DNA of 12,246 nucleotides, taken from assembly GCA_002409975.1 (NCBI GenBank), contig DHOO01000060.1, forward strand, positions 1-12,246, in the 5' to 3' direction. The notes beneath the pieces were generated by a model that worked only from the letters and a program-made list of their open reading frames with translations, had not been told where the DNA came from and made no database searches. Each line of letters opens with the position of its first letter. Within the stretch, counting starts at the first letter, position 1. The DNA is from Firmicutes bacterium UBA5388 (lineage in GTDB: Bacteria; Bacillota; UBA4882; UBA10575). This document shows, one piece after another, positions 6,121 to 12,246 of the stretch. The position numbers and the translations under genes were made by a program.

Positions 6121-6176
6121 ACATTATTACCTTTTTTATACCTATTTATACCAATTAAACTTAAAACTTATAAGTT
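6121..6176. repeat. Phased repeats and palindrome in the 5949-6313 intergenic region
   Basis: The 365-base gap between the transglycosylase and yqeG is AT-rich and holds no gene I can support. It contains three ACC-ending units spaced 10-11 bases (6121-6152), two of which share TTTATACC (6135-6142 and 6145-6152). The perfect 12-bp palindrome AACTTATAAGTT lies at 6165-6176, and its half AACTTATA recurs at 6229-6236. TGAGGT (6091-6096) and ACCTCA (6108-6113) form a further inverted repeat. These may be operator sites for one of the two diverging genes. Confidence 0.4.
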
Positions 6177-6245
6177 CAATTTTTATATCGTAACAGGTCA
6201 CGGAAAACGAAAGCAAGGTTAGGGGTAGAACTTATAGGAAAAAAG

Positions 6246-6273
6246 TTTGCAAAATTAAGTTTTATGATATAAT
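6246..6273 (+). promoter_or_regulatory. Sigma-A promoter of yqeG-yqeH
   Basis: TATAAT at 6268-6273 has a weaker TTTGCA at 6246-6251, 16 bases upstream. The start of transcription would be near 6280, about 34 bases before the yqeG ATG. The perfect -10 box carries most of the evidence. Confidence 0.65.
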
Positions 6274-6286
6274 AGAAACGCTTTCA
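6272..6286 (+). promoter_or_regulatory. cre-like site over the yqeG transcription start
   Basis: Bases 6272-6286 fit the CcpA operator pattern WTGNAARCGNWWNCA at all but one position (A at 6274 for G). The core GAAACGCTTTC is nearly palindromic and spans the predicted transcription start, a position where a repressor would block initiation. Carbon control of this operon is not something I know of, so this is tentative. Confidence 0.25.
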
Positions 6287-6313
6287 AGAAAGAATGATTG
6301 GCTGGTGAAAAAG

Positions 6314-6823
6314 ATGTTGAAAAGATTATGCCCTCGTTTTCAGATTAAATATCTAGCGGATTTAGATCCCAATTTTCTTCTTGAACGAGGTTTGAAAGGA
6401 TTAATGCTCGACCTGGATAATACCTTAGTAGCTTGGGGTGAATATAATGTTTCCTCGGAGATGATTACATGGGTACATAAGATGAAAAAAGCGGGGTTAA
6501 AATTATGTATCATCTCTAACGCTCTGGAACAAAGAGTAAGAATTGTTGGGGAAATACTTGATATACCTTGGGTTTCTCAAGCGATTAAACCGCGGAAATC
6601 TGCTTTTAAAAGAGCTTTAGAAATTTTGGATACTAAACCTAGTGAGACGGCCACGGTAGGAGATCAACTATTTACTGATATCTGGGGAGGCAACCGGATG
6701 GCGCTTTTTACCATTTGGACCACACCTTTAAGCGCAAGGGAGCTTTTATTCACTAAGTTTGTACGGTATTTCGAGAGAAAAGTGGTAAAAATGTTGAGGA
6801 AAAAGGGGATCATTTGTGAGTAA
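6314..6823 (+). CDS. yqeG: YqeG family HAD-type phosphatase
   Basis: A cytosolic HAD-superfamily phosphatase with unknown physiological substrate. The 169 residues carry DLDNTL (33-38, nucleophile D33 and acid D35), SN (69-70), a lysine in KPRK (92-95) and GDQLFTD (117-123), the expected HAD motifs I-IV. GGNRMA (125-130) is also typical of YqeG. ATG 6314 is preferred because GGTGA (6304-6308) lies five bases upstream and the B. subtilis protein begins similarly with MLKK. A GTG at 6305 would add three residues. It overlaps yqeH by eight bases, the same pairing as in Bacillus, which suggests a shared role with the ribosome-assembly GTPase. Confidence 0.9.
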   Translation: MLKRLCPRFQIKYLADLDPNFLLERGLKGLMLDLDNTLVAWGEYNVSSEMITWVHKMKKAGLKLCIISNALEQRVRIVGEILDIPWVSQAIKPRKSAFKRALEILDTKPSETATVGDQLFTDIWGGNRMALFTIWTTPLSARELLFTKFVRYFERKVVKMLRKKGIICE

Positions 6824-7934
6824 GAAAACATGTTTAGGTTGTGGGATGACGCTTCAATATGAAAACCCTAGTCTTCCTGGATATATTCCTCCGGAAAAAC
6901 AAAAAAAAGCTTTAATTTGTCAACGGTGTTACCAGATTCGTCACTATGGAAAACTGAAAACTGAGAAAGTTACCGACAATAATGCACTGGAGTCGGTAAG
7001 GACAGCGATTAGAAGTAGTGACCTTATTTTACTGGTTGTCGATGTTTTTGATCCGGAAGGCTCTCTTCCGGCTCATTGGAGGAACCTATTTACCTTACCA
7101 GTAGTAATGGTAATTAATAAAGCTGATTTACTTCCGGTAAAGACACCCTGGGATGAGATTGAGGAATGGTTTAAAACTTTATGGGAACGAAAGTTTCCAG
7201 ATCTTCAATTAGTAGCAGTACAGGCCTTATCGGCTACGAAAAGAGGAAACAACTTTCAAGCTCGGCTCAGTGCGCTTAAAGAGCAATTAAAAGGAAAAAA
7301 GGTTGCGATTCTTGGAGCGGCCAATGTCGGGAAAACTTCCCTGTTAACGGTGTTACTTACAGAAGAAAGAGAGAAAAAGAAGACCAACAAAATTCCTACT
7401 GTTTCCAAATTTCCTGGTACTACTCAAGGGATTACTTCCTGGCTAATCCGCTCTCACGAGATCAAATTATTTGATACTCCGGGGTTAGCGCCAGGAAGCA
7501 GGATGGGAGATCAGCTCTCCCCTTCCTGGGCAGGGAGACTGCTTCCTGAAAACAAACTTCAAGTTAAGCTCTGGGAGTTACCACCGCAAGGAGCGGTATT
7601 GTTTGGTGGCCTTGTTGGTGTTTGGAATCTTTCTCCTTCTCCACGTACACTATTGTTTTTTGCTGCAGAAAAAACTCTGCTTCATCGCAGTCAGGGTGGG
7701 AAAGCTAAGCGGTTAATGGATGAAGCTCCAGATTGGTTGCGGGCTTATTGTCTAAAGGAGCGACCAAGTAAATTTGGAGAAAAAGTTCATACGGTTCAAC
7801 CGGGAAAAGATCTTTTCATTTCTGGTTTAGGCTGGGTAGCGGTTAAAAAAGAAGCTGTGCTTTTACGGGTGGTAGCTCCAGTGGGTGTAGAGATCGGGAC
7901 CAGACCAAGCCTTATTGGGAAAAAAGATAACTAA
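6816..7934 (+). CDS. yqeH: Ribosome biogenesis GTPase YqeH, circularly permuted
   Basis: A GTPase needed for 30S subunit assembly in Bacillus. The 372 residues begin with a zinc finger (C6, C9, C35, C38). The GTPase motifs follow in permuted order: NKAD (G4, 101-104), SAT (G5, 139-141), GAANVGKTS (G1, 167-175), PGTT (G2, 200-203) and DTPG (G3, 220-223). The C-terminal region, about 250-372, is the family's RNA-binding part. The GTG start at 6816 has AAGGGG (6803-6808) seven bases upstream and lies inside the end of yqeG, so the two are probably coupled. The usual Bacillus followers (aroE, yhbY, nadD) are absent; instead the gene meets a convergent small gene at its stop. Confidence 0.95.
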   Translation: MSKKTCLGCGMTLQYENPSLPGYIPPEKQKKALICQRCYQIRHYGKLKTEKVTDNNALESVRTAIRSSDLILLVVDVFDPEGSLPAHWRNLFTLPVVMVINKADLLPVKTPWDEIEEWFKTLWERKFPDLQLVAVQALSATKRGNNFQARLSALKEQLKGKKVAILGAANVGKTSLLTVLLTEEREKKKTNKIPTVSKFPGTTQGITSWLIRSHEIKLFDTPGLAPGSRMGDQLSPSWAGRLLPENKLQVKLWELPPQGAVLFGGLVGVWNLSPSPRTLLFFAAEKTLLHRSQGGKAKRLMDEAPDWLRAYCLKERPSKFGEKVHTVQPGKDLFISGLGWVAVKKEAVLLRVVAPVGVEIGTRPSLIGKKDN

Positions 7935-8158
7935 TGCTGATCATCAAAGTCATGTTCTTCTAGACTGGAGAGGATTTGTCTAAGTTCTTCTTCCCACCAG
8001 GTTTGGTGGTTCTCTAACTCATCGGCGTCTACTAAGGATGTTGTTTGGCAACGGGAACAGGCAATACCTACTCTTTTTTCACGGCGGACGAGAAGGTAGT
8101 GGGGTGTTTCCATCTGACAGTAAGGACAAGTATAAATTTGACTTAACTCAAGTTCCAA
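7931..8158 (-). CDS. Small zinc-ribbon protein of unknown function
   Basis: A 75-residue acidic protein with two CxxC knuckles, CPYC (11-14) and CSRC (34-37), that should bind one zinc. The remaining part is helical and acidic, ending EEHDFDDQH. I do not know its function; it vaguely recalls small proteins sometimes labelled bh protein. TTG at 8156-8158 is chosen because GGAGGTG (8167-8173) lies eight bases upstream. The longer GTG start at 8191 lacks a binding site and lies upstream of the -10 box. It converges on yqeH with interleaved stop codons, TAG on this strand and TAA on the other sharing 7932-7933, and diverges from dprA. Confidence 0.72.
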   Translation of the reverse strand: MELELSQIYTCPYCQMETPHYLLVRREKRVGIACSRCQTTSLVDADELENHQTWWEEELRQILSSLEEHDFDDQH

Positions 8159-8180
8159 TTGGTTGACACCTCCATGCCAT

Positions 8181-8186
8181 ATTATA
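8181..8186 (-). promoter_or_regulatory. -10 box of the zinc-ribbon gene
   Basis: TATAAT reads on the minus strand at 8186-8181; the -35 region is weak. Transcription would start near 8175, just before the GGAGGTG binding site, giving a very short leader. This placement supports the TTG 8158 start. Confidence 0.5.
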
Positions 8187-8210
8187 GCCACCTGTGGCTT
8201 AAAAATAAGC
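8186..8210. promoter_or_regulatory. Two overlapping inverted repeats between divergent genes
   Basis: AGCCAC-CT-GTGGCT (8186-8199) is a perfect 6-bp inverted repeat, and GCTTA-AAAA-TAAGC (8197-8210) a perfect 5-bp one sharing its edge. They lie directly upstream of the minus-strand -10 box and about 50 bases before dprA. They may be an operator for either gene or both. Confidence 0.4.
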
Positions 8211-8258
8211 GAATGAAATTCAAAAATAATGGTACTTTTTGCTCTGGAGGTGAAAGTA

Positions 8259-9356
8259 ATGCTTTCCGGAGAAGTTCCCTATTGGTTGGCTTTTAATAAA
8301 GCGCCGGGAATTGGGCCTAAGCGCTTCTACAAGCTTGTAGAGGTGTTTGGCGATGCGCGGACGGCTTGGGAGGCTGATGTAAAGGAACTTGCAGGAGTAA
8401 TTGGTAAAAAAATTGCCACTGATTTGGTGTCGTTTCGGCGTAACCTTTCCCTGGAAGAAGAAGTGGAGCAGGTTGAAAAGGTTGGCTGCAAGCTCCTGTT
8501 AGCTACAGATCACAACTATCCTCCCTTGCTAAAAAAAATAATCGATCCCCCCCCGGTTTTATATTATAAGGGGGAGTTTAGACCTGAAGATCAGATGACG
8601 GTGGCGGTGATTGGTTCTCGTAGAGCTACTCCCAGTGGGTTAGCTACTGCTATGGAACTAGCTGCTGATTTAGCGGTTCAAGGTATTACGGTAGTCAGCG
8701 GGTTAGCTAGAGGTATTGATTCTGCCGCCCATCGTGGCGCCTTAGCGGTGAAGGGCGGACGAACCATCGCTGTTTTAGGCTGTGGAATTGATCGAATTTA
8801 TCCTCCGGAAAATAAAGAGCTAATGGAGAAGATCACCTTTAATGGGGTGGTTTGTTCAGAGTTTCCTTTAGGGACCCGCCCTTTTCCGGGAAACTTTCCC
8901 GCTCGTAATAGAGTGATTAGTGGTTTGAGTTTAGGAGTGACAGTAGTGGAAGCGGCAGAAGATAGCGGCTCTTTAATTACGGTCGAATTTGCCCTGGAGC
9001 AAGGGCGAGAAGTGTTTGCTATTCCAGGACCGATCGATCGTCAGGGCAGTAAAGGGCCTCACCGGTTAATTAAACAAGGGGCGAAGCTAGTTGAAGAAGT
9101 TAATGATATTTTAGAAACATTAAACCTTCCGTTTTTATCGGCGGACGAACTCATTACCGGGAACGAAAAGACAATAGAATTTTCTCCTGTTGAACAATGC
9201 ATTTGGGATCTTTTGGCCGCTGGAGAAACTCATGTCGACATTTTAATCCGCGATAGTGGTCGTCCGGTTTCAGAAGTAAGTTCAGCATTAGTACTGATGG
9301 AACTAAAAGGACTGATCTCCCAGGTGGCGGCAAAAACGTTTCATCGCAAGCATTAA
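8259..9356 (+). CDS. dprA: DNA processing protein DprA
   Basis: Binds incoming single-stranded DNA in natural transformation and loads RecA; in many bacteria it is kept without known competence. The 365 residues match the three-part form. The N-terminal helix-hairpin region has APGIGPKR (15-22). The Rossmann-like domain has GSRRATPSG (119-127), SGLARGIDSAAHRGAL (147-162), GCGIDRIYP (174-182) and FPLGTRPFPGNFPARNR (202-218). A winged-helix end lies at about 305-365. ATG 8259 is chosen because GGAGGTGA (8246-8253) lies five bases upstream; an ATG at 8229 would add ten residues but has no binding site. The gene carries an A8 tract (8531-8538) and a C8 tract (8547-8554). It leads into smg and topA. 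Confidence 0.95.
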   Translation: MLSGEVPYWLAFNKAPGIGPKRFYKLVEVFGDARTAWEADVKELAGVIGKKIATDLVSFRRNLSLEEEVEQVEKVGCKLLLATDHNYPPLLKKIIDPPPVLYYKGEFRPEDQMTVAVIGSRRATPSGLATAMELAADLAVQGITVVSGLARGIDSAAHRGALAVKGGRTIAVLGCGIDRIYPPENKELMEKITFNGVVCSEFPLGTRPFPGNFPARNRVISGLSLGVTVVEAAEDSGSLITVEFALEQGREVFAIPGPIDRQGSKGPHRLIKQGAKLVEEVNDILETLNLPFLSADELITGNEKTIEFSPVEQCIWDLLAAGETHVDILIRDSGRPVSEVSSALVLMELKGLISQVAAKTFHRKH

Positions 9357-9387
9357 TACCATTTATCTATGGGTATGGTATTTTACT
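9355..9387 (+). terminator. Weak terminator after dprA
   Basis: AATACCAT (9355-9362) pairs with ATGGTATT (9375-9382) across a 12-base loop, followed by TTTTACTTTTT. The stem begins in the dprA stop codon and is AT-rich, so it would be leaky. Its 3' T-run overlaps the -35 box of the next promoter. Confidence 0.45.
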
Positions 9388-9410
9388 TTTTGAAGGTTAT
9401 GTTTTATAAT
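9382..9410 (+). promoter_or_regulatory. Sigma-A promoter of the smg gene
   Basis: TTTACT (9382-9387) and TATAAT (9405-9410) are 17 bases apart. Transcription would start near 9417, about 26 bases before the ATG at 9443. It implies that smg can be expressed apart from dprA. Confidence 0.6.
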
Positions 9411-9442
9411 AAACAAAGATTTTGTAAATGTGGGGGATTTAC

Positions 9443-9913
9443 ATGTTCCAACGAGTTTTAGCGATCATCAGTTACTTGGTGCGTTTTTATTCTGACCGAC
9501 TGACCGAAAATGAGTTTGAGGAATCGGTTGTCGATAACCTTCTAAATGAGGGTTTTAAGCTTGAGGAGATCAATACAGCTTTTGAATTGATCTTACGAGA
9601 ACCGGAAAGAATAGAAAACACTGATCAAAAACCAGATTTAACTAGGCCTTGTTGGATTTTTAGTAATATATTTGAAAATAAAATAACCCCTGACTTAAGG
9701 GCGGAACTGCTCCGCTTGTATTATGCTTCTTATCTAAGTGTGGAAGAAATGGCTGATCTGGTTCATGCTTGTCTATATCTAAAAAAAGAGGAAGTTGACC
9801 TTTCAGATCTTCCGTTTTTAGTTTCAGGGGTAATCAAGGACCCTTTAAGAAAATGGATTTTGCTATTACCTGTTCATGGGGAAAAAGGGGAAAGCTTATT
9901 ATTTAAACATTAA
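9443..9913 (+). CDS. Smg family protein (DUF494)
   Basis: A 156-residue soluble, mostly helical and acidic protein matching Smg/DUF494 in length and in its MFxxVLxxxxYL start, NEGFKLEEINTAFELI (35-50) and a D-L-P-F-L stretch at 120-126. Its molecular role is unknown. Support also comes from position: smg lies between the dprA homologue and a topoisomerase zinc-finger gene in E. coli, and here between dprA and topA. ATG 9443 is chosen because GGGGGA (9432-9437) lies five bases upstream; the in-frame ATG at 9428 would lie upstream of that site. No signal peptide, membrane segment or metal motif is seen. Confidence 0.68.
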   Translation: MFQRVLAIISYLVRFYSDRLTENEFEESVVDNLLNEGFKLEEINTAFELILREPERIENTDQKPDLTRPCWIFSNIFENKITPDLRAELLRLYYASYLSVEEMADLVHACLYLKKEEVDLSDLPFLVSGVIKDPLRKWILLLPVHGEKGESLLFKH

Positions 9914-9986
9914 ATTTGCTCTCTAACCAAGTCCATTCTGGCTAAAAATAAAATTCGCTCTGTGATGCTTTTGGTCTATCGTAAAG

Positions 9987-10017
9987 CTCAAGGAAGATTT
10001 GATCTGAGACTTTTTTT
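9987..10017 (+). terminator. Poor terminator candidate after smg
   Basis: AGAT (9995-9998) and ATCT (10002-10005) form a tiny stem, extended by CTC/GAG across a bulge, then T7 at 10011-10017. The stem is too weak to be sure. The rest of 9914-10067 holds no gene I can support and no clear promoter, so topA may be read through from smg. Confidence 0.25.
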
Positions 10018-10067
10018 ATAAGGTCTTAAGGAAGAGCACAATCATCATTAAAGAAGGAGGTGCCCTG

Positions 10068-12182
10068 ATGTCTCAACAACTGGTTATAGTGGAATCCCCG
10101 GCTAAAGCTAAGACTATTTGTAAACTTTTGGGTCGTAATTTTCAGGTTAAGGCCTCCAATGGTCATATAGTTGATCTTCCTCGTAGCCAGCTAGCTGTGG
10201 ATATTGCTAATGATTTTAAGCCTAAATATATAACCATTAGAGGTAAGGGCAAGATTATTAAGGAACTTAAAGATTCGGTAAAGAAGGTAGATCGGGTTTA
10301 TTTAGCGACTGACCCGGACAGAGAGGGGGAGGCGATTTCATGGCATTTGGCTCAAACTCTTGATGTTGATCCCGATTCTTTATGTCGGATTGAATTTCAT
10401 GAGATTACAAAAAGGGCGGTGGAATCGGCTCTTAAAAACCCTAGAGCGATCGATCGAAATCGGGTTAATGCTCAACAGGCCAGGAGAATTCTTGACCGCC
10501 TTTTTGGTTATAAACTTAGTCCACTCTTATGGGCCAAAGTAAGACGAGGTCTTTCTGCCGGACGTGTTCAGTCGGTAGCAGTACGTTTAATCTGCGAACG
10601 GGAAGAAGAAATTATCGCTTTTAAACAAGAAGAGTACTGGAGTATTACGGGGATTTTTGTTCCTGTTAGCAATAGAGAAGAATTGTTCTCGGCTAAGTTA
10701 TTAAAGATTAAAGGGAAAAAAGTTGAGATTAATAATAAAGAAACCGCCGATCAACTCAGTAAGCAGATTAAACAAACTTCTTTTCGGATTACTGAGGTAA
10801 AAAAGAGAGAACGAAAACGGTATCCTGCCCCTCCCTTTACTACTAGTACTCTTCAACAGGAAGCCTCCAGAAAACTGGGATTTAGCGCCAGGAAAACGAT
10901 GTCGCTGGCTCAACAATTGTACGAAGGGCTTGAGATTGGTAGTGAAGGCAGTACCGGACTAATTACCTATATTCGTACGGATTCGGTTCGTGTCGCCGGA
11001 GAAGCGCAAGATGAATGTCGAAAAGTTATTGCTGAGATGTTTGGTAAAAAGTATCTACCAGCCAAACCCCCATTCTACAAAACTAAAGCTGCCGGAGCGC
11101 AGGAGGCTCATGAGGCCATCCGTCCCACCATGGTTCAAAGGAAGCCTCAAGAGGTTAAAGCCTTTCTGTCTCGGGACCAATTTCGTCTTTATCAGTTGAT
11201 TTGGAATCGATTTGTTGCCAGTCAGATGCAATCAGCGCTTTTGGATGTGATGGGTGTTGATCTTCAAGGCGGGGATTTTCTTTTCCGGGCTAGTGGCAGT
11301 AAGATTAAATTTCTTGGGTTTTTAGCCCTCTATCAGGAAGATCAAGATGAAAAAAATAAAGAGGAAGAAACCATTCTGCCGGACCTCAAAGCAGAGACAG
11401 ACGTGTCACTGACAGACATCAAAACCGAACAACATTTCACCCAACCGCCGGCTCGTTATAGTGAGGCCATGTTAGTCAAGACTTTGGAAGAAAAGGGGAT
11501 TGGGAGACCTAGTACCTATGCGACTATTATTGACACTATCCGGAAACGGAACTATGTAGTAATGGAAAATAAAAGATTTCAACCCACAGAATTAGGTATC
11601 ATTGTTGATACATTACTAAAAGAAAACTTTCCCCGGGTGGTTGATCCCAATTTTACGGCAACGATGGAAGAAAAATTGGATAAAATTGAAGAAGGGGATG
11701 TAGATTGGGTTGTTACGGTTAGAGATTTTTATACTCCCTTCTCCGCTGAGTTAGCAACAGCAGAAAAATCGATAGAACGGGTTAAAATTGATGATGAAGT
11801 TAGTGATGTTAAGTGCGAGTTATGCGGTAAATTAATGGTTTATAAATATGGACGTTACGGTCGCTTCTTAGCTTGTCCGGGTTATCCTGATTGTAAAAAT
11901 ATAAAATCCATTCAAAAAGAGATTGGGGTAAAATGTCCTGATTGTGGAGGACAGATTGTGGAGAGAAGATCAAAGAAAGGGCGGAAATTCTTTGGTTGTA
12001 ATAATTACCCCGATTGTAAATTTACCAGTTGGTATACACCGGCTAAAAGCCGCTGCCCAGAGTGTGGTTCTTTTTGTGTGATAAAACATAGCAAGACTAA
12101 AGGGGAGACGGTTGAATGTTCACAGAAGGACTGTTCATACCAGATTCCTTTGCCAGAGTTGGAAAAAGGGGCTGAGGCTTAG
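10068..12182 (+). CDS. topA: DNA topoisomerase I (type IA)
   Basis: Relaxes negative supercoils in the cytosol by passing strands through a transient single-strand break. The 704 residues are of normal family length. The TOPRIM domain opens with VIVESPAKAKT (6-16, E9) and carries TDPDREGEA (81-89), the acidic metal motif. GLITYIRTDS (297-306) holds the catalytic tyrosine Y301, and GIGRPSTYA (477-485) is a conserved core motif. Three C-terminal zinc fingers follow: C583/C586/C603/C609, C623/C626/C644/C650 and C663/C666/C684/C689. The ATG at 10068 has AAGGAGGTG (10054-10062) five bases upstream, the best binding site in the window. The last finger has an extra cysteine (C670). Confidence 0.97.
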   Translation: MSQQLVIVESPAKAKTICKLLGRNFQVKASNGHIVDLPRSQLAVDIANDFKPKYITIRGKGKIIKELKDSVKKVDRVYLATDPDREGEAISWHLAQTLDVDPDSLCRIEFHEITKRAVESALKNPRAIDRNRVNAQQARRILDRLFGYKLSPLLWAKVRRGLSAGRVQSVAVRLICEREEEIIAFKQEEYWSITGIFVPVSNREELFSAKLLKIKGKKVEINNKETADQLSKQIKQTSFRITEVKKRERKRYPAPPFTTSTLQQEASRKLGFSARKTMSLAQQLYEGLEIGSEGSTGLITYIRTDSVRVAGEAQDECRKVIAEMFGKKYLPAKPPFYKTKAAGAQEAHEAIRPTMVQRKPQEVKAFLSRDQFRLYQLIWNRFVASQMQSALLDVMGVDLQGGDFLFRASGSKIKFLGFLALYQEDQDEKNKEEETILPDLKAETDVSLTDIKTEQHFTQPPARYSEAMLVKTLEEKGIGRPSTYATIIDTIRKRNYVVMENKRFQPTELGIIVDTLLKENFPRVVDPNFTATMEEKLDKIEEGDVDWVVTVRDFYTPFSAELATAEKSIERVKIDDEVSDVKCELCGKLMVYKYGRYGRFLACPGYPDCKNIKSIQKEIGVKCPDCGGQIVERRSKKGRKFFGCNNYPDCKFTSWYTPAKSRCPECGSFCVIKHSKTKGETVECSQKDCSYQIPLPELEKGAEA

Positions 12183-12216
12183 CAAATAATAAAAAGCTGA
12201 CGTTGCTCGCTGAGCT

Positions 12217-12238
12217 TCGAGATGTATTTTCTAAGTAG
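12217..12238 (+). repeat. Right copy of the 22-bp repeat
   Basis: It matches 193-214 at 21 of 22 bases in the same orientation and begins 34 bases after the topA stop. The sequence around it is rich in short inverted repeats (GCTC/GAGC at 12205-12215, CTCG/CGAG at 12206-12221). TCGCTCAC follows immediately at 12239-12246. No terminator for topA is clear in this tail. Confidence 0.6.
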
Positions 12239-12246
12239 TCGCTCAC

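Noticed and set aside
1..12246. CRISPR arrays, transposases, phage genes or defence systems
   Set aside because: No regularly spaced repeats or recognisable mobile or defence proteins occur in any frame; the window is mostly conserved housekeeping.

Overview
The window looks like a chromosomal segment of a spore-forming, Gram-positive (Firmicutes/Clostridia-type) bacterium of moderate, AT-leaning base composition. The reasons are strong AAGGAGGTG-type ribosome binding sites, frequent TTG and GTG starts, TTGACA/TATAAT-type promoters, a YqeG-YqeH pair, and a promoter matching the forespore sigma-F pattern. I cannot name the species. Nearly all of the coding content is conserved housekeeping; I see no phage, transposase, CRISPR or defence system.

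Left part (1-3652): a structured leader with competing hairpins and a tandem 8-bp repeat at the ribosome binding site precedes a tightly overlapping operon, aroF-tyrA-aroA. It covers entry into the shikimate pathway (DAHP synthase), EPSP synthesis and the tyrosine branch (prephenate dehydrogenase with an ACT domain). The EPSP synthase has unusual substitutions around its substrate sites. A 64-nt hairpin separates it from a PHP-family phosphoesterase (3776-4588).

Middle (4589-6313): an unrecognised 49-residue gene sits behind a sigma-F-like promoter. It is followed by a two-gene tRNA operon (Val-TAC, Asp-GTC) with a clear promoter and terminator. A membrane-anchored lytic transglycosylase runs convergently on the minus strand. 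A 365-nt AT-rich intergenic region holds several repeats and the yqeG promoter.

Right part (6314-12182): yqeG-yqeH (HAD phosphatase and circularly permuted ribosome-assembly GTPase) overlap each other. A small minus-strand zinc-ribbon gene shares its stop region with yqeH and diverges from dprA. Then come dprA, a Smg/DUF494 gene and topA; this order parallels the smf-smg-yrdD order of E. coli as I recall it. A 22-bp sequence is repeated (21/22) near both window ends, so the window may be bounded by copies of a dispersed repeat.

Starts were re-chosen for the PHP gene, yqeG, the zinc-ribbon gene, dprA and smg because the ribosome binding site or promoter points to a start downstream of the longest open frame. 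The most promising leads are the sigma-F-linked small gene, the aroF leader, the divergent EPSP synthase and the repeats at the window ends.
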